Shown here: piece after piece, positions 1 to 9,527 of the stretch | Position numbering within the stretch: the first letter of the stretch is position 1 | Layout of the letters: every line of letters starts with the position of its first letter | NCBI GenBank assembly: GCA_947475295.1 | Contig: CANJLF010000010.1 | Span: 34,241-98,240, forward strand | Origin: Fidelibacterota bacterium | GTDB taxonomy: Bacteria > Pseudomonadota > Alphaproteobacteria > Rhodospirillales > Rhodospirillaceae | Direction: 5' to 3' | Length of the DNA: 64,000 bases | Made by a program: the position numbers and the translations under genes | The notes under the pieces: generated by a model | What the model was told of the DNA's origin: nothing | What the model saw: only the letters and a program-made list of their open reading frames with translations | The model's database searches: none

Positions 1-1
1 G

Positions 2-138
<137 letters not shown>

Positions 139-139
<1 letters not shown>

Positions 140-1137
140 TGCCGGCCCAAGCCGGCGCCGCGTTTGGCGCCAATCCCGCTGCCGACGTCTGCGTGCCGTT
201 TCTTGTAAACGGCGGAGCTTTCCGCGGACGATTGGTGCGGCTGACGGCGGCGGTCACCGATATCCTCGCACGTCACCAGGACCCAGATGCGGTCTCCAGG
301 CTTTTGGCCGAGGCCGTCGTGGCGGCGGTCGCGCTAGCCGGGGGGCTCAAGTACACCGGCGTTTTTACGCTCCAGGTTCAGGGCAAAGGACCGGTTCACA
401 TGCTGGTCGCCGATGTCACCAGCACCGGCGATGTGCGCGGCTGCGCCAAGTTTGACCCTGGAGCCTTGACGGCGGAACTCACGCGCCTGCGTCCCGACGG
501 TTTGCCGCCCCATTTGCTTGGGCCGGGCGGGCATCTGGCTTTTACCGTCGACCAAGGGCCGGATACCGAACGCTATCAAGGCATTGTTGAGCTATCGGGA
601 GAAAGCCTGGCGGAGGCGGTACACCACTATTTCCGGCAATCCGAGCAGCTCGAATCCGCCCTGAAGGTGGCCGTGGGGGCACCCAGCGCGCCGGGCCAGC
701 CCTGGACCGCGACGGCGTTGCTGCTCCAGCGTATGCCGGAAGAGGGGGGCTTGCGCCTGGCCAGCCGCGACGAGATGGAAGATGCGTGGCGGACGGCCGT
801 GATCCTGATGGGCAGCGTTAAGAACGCGGAATTGCTGGATTTAACCCTGGCGCCGGAGAGACTGCTGACGCGACTTTTTGTAACCATTGGCGTTGTACCC
901 TCGGCACGCCGGCCAATACGTTCCAAGTGCCGTTGCTCGCAAGAGCGCAGCGAACGTATTCTGGCCTCATTTCCGGTAGAAGAAGTCCGCTCCTATGCCG
1001 AGGACGGCCGGATTCATATGACCTGCGAATTCTGCCGTGCGGACTATGTATTCGCTGTCGAGGATCTTGATACCATCGTGCGCAAGCACCAAACTGAACA
1101 CGACCGAGCTGGAATCGAAAGAGGTAGTCTCCCATGA
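139..1137 (+). CDS. hslO: Redox-regulated chaperone Hsp33
   Basis: Cytosolic holdase chaperone of 332 residues, activated by oxidation. The zinc and redox switch is intact: Cys264-X-Cys266 (SKCRCSQ) and Cys296-X2-Cys299 (TCEFC), the CxC...CxxC pattern of Hsp33. The N-terminal substrate-binding domain is full length. I chose the ATG at 139, which overlaps the argF stop, rather than the in-frame GTG codons at 124 and 127 that lie inside argF. The stop overlaps the next start by four bases (ATGA), suggesting one operon argF-hslO-secreted protein. Length is slightly above the usual ~290 residues, with the extra residues at the N-terminus. Confidence 0.95.
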
Positions 1138-1724
1138 CGCGTTTTCAATTCGCCCGAACATTTGCAGTCCTGCTTGTATTAGCGGGCGCACTGTCCGTCC
1201 TCTCCGCCCAAAGTGCTTCGCCGACGTTGCTGTTCGCCAACAAAACGGTGCTGAACGTCGATGCCACGTCCCTCGACCTCAGGATCGAGGACACCCCGCC
1301 GCGGGAATATCCGCATGTGAACTACCGTTCTCAGGTCCGGATTGAGGACGGCGCGCGCGAGTGGGCCGCCACGCGCTTCGCGCTCACCGGCAATAGTGTC
1401 AACACACTGCGGATCACGATCCGCAAAGGCGACATCCTTGAGAAGCTTCTGCCCGTAAAGAAGGGCATCAAAGGCTTTTTCACGAAGGATCAGGCGGCTG
1501 AATACGACGCCACCTTGGATCTTGAGATTGCCATCGTCGATCCCAACGGCAAAGTCCTGTCGTCGGCCAGCGGCAACTCCAGAAACACGCGGACGGTTAC
1601 CGAAGGGGCGACTGATGCCGATAAGCAGCAGGTCTGGACCGGCCTTGTCGTCGCGTCTTTCGACGGGTTGGATGCGGAGTTGCAGGCACAAATGCGCCAG
1701 GTGATGGCGCAGTATATCCGCTAG
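1134..1724 (+). CDS. Secreted protein of unknown function
   Basis: A 196-residue protein with a clear Sec signal: basic MTRFQFAR, then a hydrophobic stretch FAVLLVLAGALSVLSA, with likely cleavage around residues 25-28. The mature part is hydrophilic, beta-rich in appearance and has no cysteines. I recognise no catalytic motif. The ATG overlaps the hslO stop (ATGA), so translation is coupled to hslO. It is probably periplasmic or attached to the outer membrane, though no lipobox is visible. Function unknown. Confidence 0.75.
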   Translation: MTRFQFARTFAVLLVLAGALSVLSAQSASPTLLFANKTVLNVDATSLDLRIEDTPPREYPHVNYRSQVRIEDGAREWAATRFALTGNSVNTLRITIRKGDILEKLLPVKKGIKGFFTKDQAAEYDATLDLEIAIVDPNGKVLSSASGNSRNTRTVTEGATDADKQQVWTGLVVASFDGLDAELQAQMRQVMAQYIR

Positions 1725-1733
1725 GATACGTCC

Positions 1734-2354
1734 TTACGATTTGCCGATGATGGCGAGGAATTCGCGGCGCGTGGATGCGTCGTCGCGGAAAGCGCCCAGC
1801 ATGGTTGACGTCACCATGCCCACGCCGGGTTTGTGCACGCCGCGGGTGGTCATGCACTGATGCTCGCCTTCGACCACGACCGCCACGCCCTTGGGGTGCA
1901 GTGTGTCGTTGATGGCGTTGGCGATCTGCGCGGTCATCTTTTCCTGAATCTGAAGGCGCTTGGCGTAAGCTTCCACGACACGCACGAGCTTTGAGATTCC
2001 CACCACGCGCTTGTTGGGCAAGTAGGCGACGTAGCATTTGCCGATCACCGGCACCATGTGGTGTTCGCAATGGCTCTCGAAGGGAATGTCCTTCAATACC
2101 ACCATCTCGTCGTAGCCTTCGGTTTCCTCGAAAGTCCTACGGAGGATCTCAACAGGATCCTGCTGGTAGCCGGCATAGAACTCCTCATAGGACCGCACCA
2201 CGCGTGACGGCGTATCTTCCAGCCCTTCGCGGTCCGGGTTGTCGCCGGCCCATAGAATGAGTGCACGGACGGCCTTCTCGGCCTCGGCGCGCGAGGGCCT
2301 GATAATGCTGCCGCCGGCCTCGGTGGTGGATGGCTTCTCAGGAGCGAAAGTCAT
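1734..2354 (-). CDS. folE: GTP cyclohydrolase I
   Basis: Converts GTP to 7,8-dihydroneopterin triphosphate, the first step of tetrahydrofolate synthesis. The 206-residue protein has the zinc-site segments ESHCEHH (Cys96, His99) and EHQCMTTRG (Cys167), the conserved 'KR' substrate segment and the C-terminal family helix. It is therefore the zinc-type FolE (FolE1), not FolE2. It is convergent with the secreted protein upstream, with only nine bases between the stops. apaG lies just upstream on the same strand. Confidence 0.97.
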   Translation of the reverse strand: MTFAPEKPSTTEAGGSIIRPSRAEAEKAVRALILWAGDNPDREGLEDTPSRVVRSYEEFYAGYQQDPVEILRRTFEETEGYDEMVVLKDIPFESHCEHHMVPVIGKCYVAYLPNKRVVGISKLVRVVEAYAKRLQIQEKMTAQIANAINDTLHPKGVAVVVEGEHQCMTTRGVHKPGVGMVTSTMLGAFRDDASTRREFLAIIGKS

Positions 2355-2388
2355 GCGCGCATCCTTGATTAGAGAGGGTCGCGGCGGG

Positions 2389-2781
2389 TCAGTTTATGAC
2401 CGCCTTCTCATGGGGACTATCGAGAGAAAAGGCCGGGATTTCAATATCGAAGCGCTCGCCGCCCGTGGTCGTCATCTGATAGCTGCCGGCCATGATGCCG
2501 GAGGGTGTACCCAAAGGGCAGCCGCTGGAGTATTCGAAAGATTCACCCGGCTTCAACACCGGCTGTTCGCCGACGACGCCGGGACCGCGAAACTCCTGCA
2601 AACGGCCGTACTTGTCGGTGACGCGCCAGTGGCGCTCCAGCAATTGCACGGTTTCCAGGCCACGGTTCACGATGTTGACGCGGTAAGCCCAGACAAAGCG
2701 GTCCTCATCGGGCGCGGACTGTTCTTCGAGATAGAAGGGGCGCACCGAGACGCTGATGTTGCGGGTGATTTTCTCGTACAT
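2389..2781 (-). CDS. apaG: ApaG family protein (DUF525)
   Basis: A ~130-residue single-domain ApaG protein, the usual family size. The fibronectin-like fold is suggested by [11 protein letters not shown], the HWRVTD strand and the Gly-rich [17 protein letters not shown] segment typical of ApaG. In E. coli apaG sits with apaH; here it is upstream of folE and near metZ, as in many alphaproteobacteria. Biochemical role is unsettled; a phosphate or pyrophosphate-related role has been proposed for the family. A start six codons further upstream (2799) is also open, but the MYEKITR start matches the usual family N-terminus. Confidence 0.9.
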   Translation of the reverse strand: MYEKITRNISVSVRPFYLEEQSAPDEDRFVWAYRVNIVNRGLETVQLLERHWRVTDKYGRLQEFRGPGVVGEQPVLKPGESFEYSSGCPLGTPSGIMAGSYQMTTTGGERFDIEIPAFSLDSPHEKAVIN

Positions 2782-2917
2782 GGATGAAGAAACGCTCAAT
2801 CAGTTTTAACGGTTCCAAAAGTTGAACGGATATTATGACACTCTCTTGCCGGTCGCAGTCGCTTTAGAAGCATATAGGTATCGCCAGTTACAATAAAAGG
2901 CCTCCGGGCGAAAGCAT

Positions 2918-4111
2918 CTAGCCCTGAAAAGCTTGAGTCAAATCGGCCAAGAGGTCGTCGACGCTCTCCAAGCCCACCGAAAGACGCACAAAGCCGTCGG
3001 TGATGCCGACATGGGCGCGATCTTCGGGCGAAAGGCGCTGATGCGTCGTTGTGGCTGGATGGCAGATCAGGCTTTTGGCGTCGCCAAGGTTGTTGGAGAT
3101 GTCGATGATCTTCAGGCGATTGAGCAAACGGAAAGCCGCTTCTTTGCCGCCCGCCAGCTCGAAGGAAATCACCGAACCACCGGCGGTCATTTGCGCTTTG
3201 GCGAGATTGTGTTGCGGATGGCTCGGCAGCCAAGGATACAAGAGGCGCGTAATGCTTTTTTGTTTCTCCAGCGCCTTGGCAATCGTCAGCGCGTTTTCAC
3301 AATGGCGCTGCATGCGCAGATCAAGCGTCTCTAATCCCTTGAGCAATACCCAGGCGTTAAAGGGCGACAAGCTGGGCCCGGTGTGGCGCATGAAGGGCGT
3401 GATTTTGTCGATAATGAATTGCTTGGAGCTGAGCACCGCGCCGCCGAGGCAGCGCCCCTGTCCGTCGATATGCTTCGTCGCGGAATACACCACGACATCG
3501 GCGCCGTATCTGAACGGCTTCTGCAAAATCGGTGTCGCGAAGACATTGTCCACGACGACCAGCGCGCCGGCCTGATGGGCGAGATCGCAGACGGCCTTCA
3601 AATCGACCATCTCAAGGCCCGGGTTGGACGGCGATTCCAGGAACACGGCCTGGGCCGGCGTCGCAAGGGCCGCTTTCCACTGCGCGAGATCGGCGCCGTC
3701 GACAAAATCAGTTTTGATTCCGAAACGCGGCAGCAGTTCGGCGCAGATATACTGACATGATCCGAAAATAGCGCGCGAAGCCACCAGACGCTGACCGGCG
3801 CTGAGATGGCAGGCGAGGGCTGCAAATACCGCCGCCATGCCGCTGGCCATGGCGCGGCATTCCTCGGCGCCTTCGATTAGCGCGAGGCGCTTTTCAAACA
3901 TCGCGACTGTGGGGTTGCCGAAGCGCGAATAGACATAGCGCTGAATTTCGTTCTTGAACGACTTCTCGGCTTCTTCGGCGCTGCCGTAGACGTAGCCGGA
4001 GCTGAGAAAAATCGCTTCGTTGGTTTCGCTGAACTGGCTGCGCTCGGTGGCGCCGCGGACCATCTGCGTCTGCGGATCCCAGTTGCGCTGGCTCTCGTAG
4101 TCGATACTCAT
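2918..4111 (-). CDS. metZ: O-succinylhomoserine sulfhydrylase
   Basis: PLP enzyme of the Cys/Met metabolism family (about 397 residues) that makes homocysteine from O-succinylhomoserine and sulfide. The PLP lysine is Lys213 in YSATKHIDGQGR; the phosphate-binding MASGMAAV and the Asp of VVVDNVFATP are in place. I chose the ATG at 4111 because GAGGAC lies just upstream; the frame stays open to 4147 but that extension would enter the regulatory leader. Its leader carries a SAM-II riboswitch and a terminator, so expression should fall when S-adenosylmethionine is plentiful. The MetZ/SAM-II pairing is well known in alphaproteobacteria. Confidence 0.95.
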   Translation of the reverse strand: MSIDYESQRNWDPQTQMVRGATERSQFSETNEAIFLSSGYVYGSAEEAEKSFKNEIQRYVYSRFGNPTVAMFEKRLALIEGAEECRAMASGMAAVFAALACHLSAGQRLVASRAIFGSCQYICAELLPRFGIKTDFVDGADLAQWKAALATPAQAVFLESPSNPGLEMVDLKAVCDLAHQAGALVVVDNVFATPILQKPFRYGADVVVYSATKHIDGQGRCLGGAVLSSKQFIIDKITPFMRHTGPSLSPFNAWVLLKGLETLDLRMQRHCENALTIAKALEKQKSITRLLYPWLPSHPQHNLAKAQMTAGGSVISFELAGGKEAAFRLLNRLKIIDISNNLGDAKSLICHPATTTHQRLSPEDRAHVGITDGFVRLSVGLESVDDLLADLTQAFQG

Positions 4112-4149
4112 GATCGTCGTCCTCGGCCATAACGTGGTGGGGCGCAAAT

Positions 4150-4181
4150 AAAAAAGCCCCCGACCGGATCCGGCACGGGGG
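4150..4181 (-). terminator. Intrinsic terminator in the metZ leader
   Basis: Read on the minus strand, a GC-rich hairpin (CCCCCG ... CGGGGG with an inner CCGGATCCGG palindrome) is followed by a run of T before the metZ start. It lies directly downstream of the SAM-II aptamer and is therefore the likely expression platform: ligand binding would favour termination. Confidence 0.85.
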
Positions 4182-4194
4182 TTTCGAGCCCTCG

Positions 4195-4246
4195 ACCTTT
4201 TAGCGGTTTTTAACGTGGCCGCAATCCGGTCTCAAATCACCACGAC
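4195..4246 (-). promoter_or_regulatory. SAM-II riboswitch
   Basis: On the minus strand the leader shows the SAM-II (metA motif) landmarks in order: CGTGGTGATTTG, then GGATTGC, then GCCACGTTAAA and finally CGCTAAAAGG. P1 forms between CGTGG and CCACG, and the 3' GCTAAA can make the pseudoknot. This compact H-type pseudoknot class is found mainly in alphaproteobacterial met genes. It precedes metZ and is followed by an intrinsic terminator, consistent with transcriptional control by S-adenosylmethionine. Confidence 0.9.
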
Positions 4247-4339
4247 TGTTTTCCTACTCCCGGGCGGGATATGGGTCAAGAGTCTTCGCGGGAATCACTT
4301 TTTACCCCGCATTTCTAAGGAAAATATTTCCCCGACGGC

Positions 4340-5329
4340 TCACTTGTCGTTGAAATAGTTTTGCTTACGCAGATATTCGTCCTTGTTCTTTGTGAACCAG
4401 TTCCAGGTTTCCTTGAGGCCGTCCAGCAGCGAGGTCGTCGGATTGTAGTCGATGATTTCCCTGGCGAGCGTGATGTCCATGACTCGGCGCGGAAAGCCCG
4501 CCGGCTTGGTGGCATCAAAATGGTAATTGAAGTCGAGGAACGAACGCAGGGTCTCCACCAATTCCTTGATGCTGTAGCCCTTGCCGTCGCCGAGATTCAC
4601 AAAGCCGCCGCGCGTGCCATGATAAAGCGCCAGAACAGTACCTTCCGCCACATCGCGGCTGTAAGCGAAATCGCGGACAGCGGACCCGTCGCCCCAAACG
4701 ACAACTGGATCTTCCTTGTTCATGATGCGCCACATGAGCGTCGGGATAACCATGGCGTTCTTGGGATCGAAGTTGTCGCCGGGTCCGTAAACATTGCTTG
4801 GCCGGACGATGGCAATGTTCTCCATGCCGTATTGAATCTTATAGGCCTGAACCTGCAGCTCGCCCATGCGCTTCGCCCAGCCCGGGAACATGTCCATCGG
4901 GGGCCCCTCAAGATTTTTGGTCTCCTCGAAAACCTCGGCGCTGGCGTAGGCGCCGATCGAACTGGTGTAAACCGCCTTCTGAATTTTATTGATGCGGCAG
5001 GCTTCGAGAAAATTGGTGTTCATCATCAGGAGCGGCACAAAGAAGCTGGCGGGCTTCGACTTGACCACCTCGACTGATCCCTTGATGCCGGCGACTTGGA
5101 AAGCGAAGTCCATGTCGCGTGTCGTCTCGCGGCAAAAGCCGAAGTCCGTCAAATCGCCAAGCACGTGTTCGGCGCGGGAATCCACGATCACTTTATCGAG
5201 CGAGACGATGCGGACCGACGCGCCGGCGTCGCACAGCATTTTGACGATCTCGCGGCCGATCAGCCCGGTTCCACCCGTAATCACCACGTTTTTCTTAGCA
5301 AAGCTTTTCAGAACTTCCTGCTTAATCAT
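4340..5329 (-). CDS. NAD-dependent epimerase/dehydratase, GDP-fucose synthase-like
   Basis: Extended short-chain dehydrogenase (329 residues) with the Rossmann motif GGTGLIG near residue 19 and a GMER-like C-terminal substrate domain (RPSNVYGPGDNF). Such enzymes epimerise or reduce NDP-4-keto sugars in the cytosol. Odd point: the YxxxK motif aligns to PGWAK; Lys153 is present but the Tyr four residues earlier is Pro149. Chemistry may therefore differ, or a neighbouring residue may act. It starts the glycan region and is followed on the same strand by a glycosyltransferase. The substrate cannot be read from sequence; a GDP-linked sugar is likely from context. Confidence 0.82.
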   Translation of the reverse strand: MIKQEVLKSFAKKNVVITGGTGLIGREIVKMLCDAGASVRIVSLDKVIVDSRAEHVLGDLTDFGFCRETTRDMDFAFQVAGIKGSVEVVKSKPASFFVPLLMMNTNFLEACRINKIQKAVYTSSIGAYASAEVFEETKNLEGPPMDMFPGWAKRMGELQVQAYKIQYGMENIAIVRPSNVYGPGDNFDPKNAMVIPTLMWRIMNKEDPVVVWGDGSAVRDFAYSRDVAEGTVLALYHGTRGGFVNLGDGKGYSIKELVETLRSFLDFNYHFDATKPAGFPRRVMDITLAREIIDYNPTTSLLDGLKETWNWFTKNKDEYLRKQNYFNDK

Positions 5330-5436
5330 CGCGGTTCCTTAGAAAAAAAATGGGAGGACAGATCGCCGATTTTCCAACGCCCGATATACTACTTCGCACT
5401 GCGGGTCGTCATTAATATTCAAGCCGGCTAAGTCAC

Positions 5437-6198
5437 TTACAGGCCGGCAGCCTTGGCCATAATGGTCATAAGATGCTTACGTGGGCCTTTGAAGTGCAGG
5501 ACTGGCCGCTCCTTGAAGAAGGCGATATCGGTGGCGTCGAGGGCTGACGGAACGTCCTTGCCGACATCGACATCGTAGGGCGTGTGGTTGTAGTCGTTTC
5601 GCGGCACAATGCCGACAAGAGCGCCGGAGCGCGTTTGAATCAGGTCCGGGCTTAGCTGGCTGCCTCCGGTCGTTGCGGCGGCCATTAGCGAAAGCTGGTC
5701 GCCGTACCACCCAAGATGCTCAGGCTCGAGATGCTCGTACACGCTCAGCACATCGTTATAAAAGCCGCGGCACAGATCGGGTTTGTCCTTTTGCAGAAAA
5801 ACCACGCCGCCATTGAACGGCATGTTCTTGCTCCAACTGCGAACCGTCAGATATACGTCGGCGTAGCCGTTGAACACCGGATGAATGTCCTTCATCACCA
5901 GGATATCGAAATCCAGGAAGGCGATGTGGCTAGCCCAGTTGTGATCTTCCAGAAAGGCGCGGTAATGCCGCGCCCGATCCAAAAGCAATGTAGCTCCGAT
6001 AACCGGCCGGCGCTTGACGACATCGAAAAGCTGCAAGGCACGCGCATCGGCGAGAACTTCGTCGGTCAAAAGGGTCAGACTTGCTTCCCGACCGTGAGAC
6101 TTGCGAATGGATGATGTATGAAAAACCAGCTGTTCAATCACGTCATCGTTAAGCGCAGGCGCACCGTAAGCGGCAAAGGTGGCAAAGGTTATGGACAT
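5437..6198 (-). CDS. Putative glycosyltransferase (GT-A, nucleotide-diphospho-sugar transferase-like)
   Basis: A 253-residue protein with no signal peptide. It has a DxD-like metal and nucleotide-sugar motif in AFLDFDILVMKD and a second segment PFNGGVVFLQKD of the type that closes the acceptor site in retaining GT-A enzymes. A late HFKG(P) segment resembles the C-terminal HxxG(xK) of GT8-like enzymes. It probably transfers one sugar in glycan assembly in the cytosol. It lies between an epimerase and a methyltransferase on the same strand. Donor and acceptor are unknown. Confidence 0.68.
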   Translation of the reverse strand: MSITFATFAAYGAPALNDDVIEQLVFHTSSIRKSHGREASLTLLTDEVLADARALQLFDVVKRRPVIGATLLLDRARHYRAFLEDHNWASHIAFLDFDILVMKDIHPVFNGYADVYLTVRSWSKNMPFNGGVVFLQKDKPDLCRGFYNDVLSVYEHLEPEHLGWYGDQLSLMAAATTGGSQLSPDLIQTRSGALVGIVPRNDYNHTPYDVDVGKDVPSALDATDIAFFKERPVLHFKGPRKHLMTIMAKAAGL

Positions 6199-6253
6199 GC
6201 GTTTCCTGCGCCGACGGTCATTGCATTAAGCCTGGGCCACTGAGCCTGATCGA

Positions 6254-6958
6254 CTATTGAGCGGTGATGTTGATAAGCGCATTCGGCAGCCAAAGCGCGG
6301 TTCTCGAGGCATCCTTTAATCCGAAACGGCGCGAGATTTCTTCCGAACAAGGCGGTATCAGAATGCGGCCCTGGAATAAGCCGGACTCAAGCATCTTCAT
6401 GTAATTGATGGCGCCCTTTTCTATTCCTTCAAAGTCATCGAATGCGAAGACGGTCGTCGCTTTACACAGCGAGGCCAGTACCGGCAGTTCCTGTTCGGCG
6501 ACGCGGCCGTCCAAATGCACAAAGTCAACTTTTCCCGCCAAACCGCTCGCCAGCATGGCGGCGAACATGTCGGAACTCATTTTTTTTGGATACTGAACGA
6601 TCGGGCTTTTGCACAGCGCGGGCAGGGGGAAACTGTTGCTGAAGTCGCACGTGTGGATTGTGCCGGGGCGCCTTCCCTGGTCGAGCGCCAATCCCATGGC
6701 GATCGTAGATTTGCCGATAAATGTCCCGACTTCGAGGATCAGTTCTGGCTGGAAAGTGCGCACGGCGGCAAAGAGGGACCAGGCGGTTATCGTGGAAATC
6801 GAGCCGGTGTCGTACTCGGCCTGTTTTCGTAAGGCTTCGAGCGAATGCAGTTTGGATAGCAGTTCACCCTGCTGGGCATCCTCGAAGGCCGTGTTTTCGA
6901 ATATGGCGGTCCATACGGCCCTTCCGAAAAGCCGCACGGATAAGCTTAAAGGTTGCAA
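6254..6958 (-). CDS. Class I SAM-dependent methyltransferase
   Basis: A 234-residue protein with a Rossmann methyltransferase core: motif I ILEVGTFIGKST, then a motif II acidic residue in HTCDFSN, and a VFAFDDFEG segment. The pattern fits the Methyltransf_24 group often found in sugar clusters, where such enzymes O-methylate glycans. It is the most upstream gene of the minus-strand set (methyltransferase, glycosyltransferase, epimerase) and is divergent from the radical SAM gene. Substrate unknown. Confidence 0.75.
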   Translation of the reverse strand: MQPLSLSVRLFGRAVWTAIFENTAFEDAQQGELLSKLHSLEALRKQAEYDTGSISTITAWSLFAAVRTFQPELILEVGTFIGKSTIAMGLALDQGRRPGTIHTCDFSNSFPLPALCKSPIVQYPKKMSSDMFAAMLASGLAGKVDFVHLDGRVAEQELPVLASLCKATTVFAFDDFEGIEKGAINYMKMLESGLFQGRILIPPCSEEISRRFGLKDASRTALWLPNALINITAQ

Positions 6959-7298
6959 GGGAATCCCCGTGGCATGTGTTTGTTAAATATCCCAGTATTT
7001 CAGTGGGATATATCTATCAGGTTACGCTTAACCTTGGAAGCACTGTGGACTAAAACAGCGTCCGCCAGGAGCTAAATTCGCGCCTCATTTGGGCCCACCT
7101 TTGCGCGCAGATAGAAGGTCCCCTACGTAAGATACCAATACAATTTTGCCCGGATGCTGTACTTAACGGGTACCGCTGCTGGCCCCCGTGACCAAGAACG
7201 GGATTACCGGAAATTAACAGGTCTTTATACATTTTATTAGTGATTCCCAGGCTTGATAATGCTTAGTCCGGATTTGCTGGACGCTCGTGGAGAGATGG
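6959..7298. other. 340-bp divergent intergenic region
   Basis: Separates the minus-strand methyltransferase operon from the plus-strand radical SAM operon and must hold promoters for both. It is more AT-rich than its surroundings. It contains one inverted repeat (6987-7011) and an AT-rich stretch around 7225-7258 with TGATAATG as a possible -10 for the plus strand, but I see no convincing -35. A short open frame at 7050-7232 has no family signature and I do not call it. GGAGAG at 7289-7294 serves the ATG at 7299. Confidence 0.6.
6987..7011. repeat. Inverted repeat, 8-bp arms
   Basis: ATATCCCA and TGGGATAT are perfect reverse complements separated by nine bases, just upstream of the minus-strand methyltransferase start. 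It has no T run after it, so an operator or a leader hairpin is more likely than a terminator. Confidence 0.5.
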
Positions 7299-8834
7299 AT
7301 GTCTGAAAACACCGCCCTGGAGGTTTTGAAGCGGATCGAGACCGACCGCTTTCAGGTCTCCTATGTCCAGAACAACCGTTTTGGGCGTCGGGAAATCGTG
7401 CTTCTCGGCAAGGGCACCGGCAAGCACCGCGCTGAACATAGCAAGGTCAACATTCTGGACGGCAACGGCGCGTTGATTGAAACGCGGCCGATCGACGACA
7501 AAATTGCGGAATTTGTCCTGAAGCACTTTGAAGCCCGCGGCGACACGGAATCTTTCTCGATCTATGCGCGGGATCTGCAGAGCGGCGAGTTGAGCGGGCA
7601 CCGGGCGCGCGAGATCGCGCCGGACTCCGTCAGACACAAACTGACTACCGAGGAAAAGACTTTCACCGCGACCGGCGCCAAGCTTTGGTATCACAAGCCA
7701 ATCTTCGACAAATTTCGCGACACGGGTTACGGCAGCATCATTCGGGCAACTGTGACCAACCACCAGGTTTGTTCTTCGCGCTGCCAGTTCTGCTCGACGA
7801 TTTCGCGGAATAAGAAGGACAGCGTCACGCTCGATGAAGCCATCGCCTTTGTCGATAGCCTTTACCACGAGCAGGCCCGCTTCAACCGCGAGAAGTTTCC
7901 CGAGCATAACGAGGCCTACCGCAAGGCCACGGGCTCGGACATTCGTTTGCGCGGTCTCATCCTTTCCGGCGGCGGGCAGCCCAATCTCTGGCCTCATTTC
8001 ACCGAGTTCGTGGAATACCTCGCGACCTTAGATATTGACCTCGGATTGATCACCAACGGCTTTCCGCCGAAGGTGCCGGAGTCTGTATACAAGCATTTCA
8101 AATGGATCCGCATTTCGGTGACCCCGGAAGATGCATCGCCGTTTTATCCGGGCGGCCGCTTTGACAAGCAGTATCTGCCCGAGACGATCAAGCATAACCC
8201 CGACGTTACGGTCGGCTATTCCTATGTCTTCGGTCCGTGGACGACCGACGATATCATCAAGCGCATCGCCGCTTCGATGGACGAGAACGGTTTCAACTAC
8301 TGCCGCACGCTGACAGATTGCAATTTGAGCCGCGAGATGCAGCTGCTCGCCCACCGCGAATTGGCCGAGCGCCTGCATCGCCTTGGCTTTGTCGATGCGA
8401 TGGGCCGCCCTACAGGGCGCATCTTCCATCAGCTTAAGTATCACGGCACGCCGGCCGAAGCCGAAGAGCTTTGGGATAGCGGTCAATGTTTCTTGCAGCC
8501 CTACAACGTCTTCTGGGACACAACCGGGCACGAGGAAAACGGGCACTCCTATTGTTATGCCTGTGACTCCGTGACGGTTCTGGTGGATGCCGACGAAGAG
8601 GGTACGGTGTCGACGTCCGAGCGCAAGTTCAACTCCAGCAAATGGGGCACGGTGAAGAACACCGAGGTCTACCGGCTGTTCAACGAGCCGGTAAAGCCGT
8701 TCTTTGACCCGCGCAAGATCTGCACATCGTGCCTGTTTATGCGCAATAACCGCACGGTCAAAGAAATCATTACCGCTCCGGCCGATGCGACACCGCCCGA
8801 TATGACCGGCCTCGACCACGTCAATTTCCCGTAG
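7299..8834 (+). CDS. Radical SAM protein with C-terminal extra cysteines
   Basis: A 511-residue enzyme with the radical SAM cluster motif Cys158-X3-Cys162-X2-Cys165 (VCSSRCQFC), a GGGQP-type SAM-binding stretch (LSGGGQPNLWP) and a TIM-barrel core. A further group of cysteines near the C-terminus (SYCYACDS and ICTSC) suggests an auxiliary Fe-S cluster of SPASM/twitch type. About 150 residues precede the core. I use the ATG at 7299, which has GGAGAG upstream, not the GTG at 7287. It heads a compact plus-strand operon with a methyltransferase, sugar isomerase and dehydrogenase. It may modify a sugar or a peptide; the substrate is unknown. Confidence 0.85.
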   Translation: MSENTALEVLKRIETDRFQVSYVQNNRFGRREIVLLGKGTGKHRAEHSKVNILDGNGALIETRPIDDKIAEFVLKHFEARGDTESFSIYARDLQSGELSGHRAREIAPDSVRHKLTTEEKTFTATGAKLWYHKPIFDKFRDTGYGSIIRATVTNHQVCSSRCQFCSTISRNKKDSVTLDEAIAFVDSLYHEQARFNREKFPEHNEAYRKATGSDIRLRGLILSGGGQPNLWPHFTEFVEYLATLDIDLGLITNGFPPKVPESVYKHFKWIRISVTPEDASPFYPGGRFDKQYLPETIKHNPDVTVGYSYVFGPWTTDDIIKRIAASMDENGFNYCRTLTDCNLSREMQLLAHRELAERLHRLGFVDAMGRPTGRIFHQLKYHGTPAEAEELWDSGQCFLQPYNVFWDTTGHEENGHSYCYACDSVTVLVDADEEGTVSTSERKFNSSKWGTVKNTEVYRLFNEPVKPFFDPRKICTSCLFMRNNRTVKEIITAPADATPPDMTGLDHVNFP

Positions 8835-8852
8835 ATCCACGAGTACCTCGAT

Positions 8853-9524
8853 ATGACTTCTTCAGATCCGACGCCGGCTAGCGTTTACGATGCCGACTAC
8901 TATGAGCGCGGCGTTCAAACCGGCAAGTCGGGCTACCAGAACTTTTCCTGGCTGCCTGAACTCACCATGAAGATGGCGCACCAGCTGATTATTACATTGC
9001 CCATCGCCAGTACGGATAAGGTGCTGGATTTCGGCTGCGCGAAGGGCTTTCTGGTGAAGGCTTTGCGCCTGCTCGACATCGACGCCTACGGAGTAGACGT
9101 CTCGCAATATGCGATCGATCAGGTCGATCCGATGGTCCGTGGTCTTTGCTCAGTTATCAGCGAACAAATCGATACGGCCTGCTTTAGCCGCGACTATGAC
9201 TGGCTGGTGGCCAAGGATGTCTTCGAACATTTGACGGAAACGCAGCTGCGCCAGCTTCTGACCTGCGCCAGGCCCAAGGTCAAGCGCATGTTCGCGGCTA
9301 TTCCGCTGGGCAAAGAAGACCGCAGCGGCTACGTCGTTCCGGCCTACGATAATGACGTGACGCATGTCATTGTGCAGCCCTTGGGCTGGTGGATGGACGT
9401 TTTCAAGGAATGCGGCTGGAACGTGGATAGCGCCACGCACAGTTTCCGCGGCGTCAAGGATAACTGGAGCGCATCCTGGCCCATGGGCAACGCGTTCTTC
9501 ACGATCTCACGGCAATCGGCCTGA
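8853..9524 (+). CDS. Class I SAM-dependent methyltransferase
   Basis: A 223-residue Methyltransf_11/23-like protein: motif I VLDFGCAKGFL, acidic motif II residue in YGVDVS, and VAKDVFEHL as the post-II helix. It lies 18 bases after the radical SAM gene and three bases before the next start, so it belongs to the same operon. It could methylate the product of the radical SAM or sugar enzymes. No membrane segment or signal peptide. Substrate unknown. Confidence 0.8.
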   Translation: MTSSDPTPASVYDADYYERGVQTGKSGYQNFSWLPELTMKMAHQLIITLPIASTDKVLDFGCAKGFLVKALRLLDIDAYGVDVSQYAIDQVDPMVRGLCSVISEQIDTACFSRDYDWLVAKDVFEHLTETQLRQLLTCARPKVKRMFAAIPLGKEDRSGYVVPAYDNDVTHVIVQPLGWWMDVFKECGWNVDSATHSFRGVKDNWSASWPMGNAFFTISRQSA

Positions 9525-9527
9525 GAG

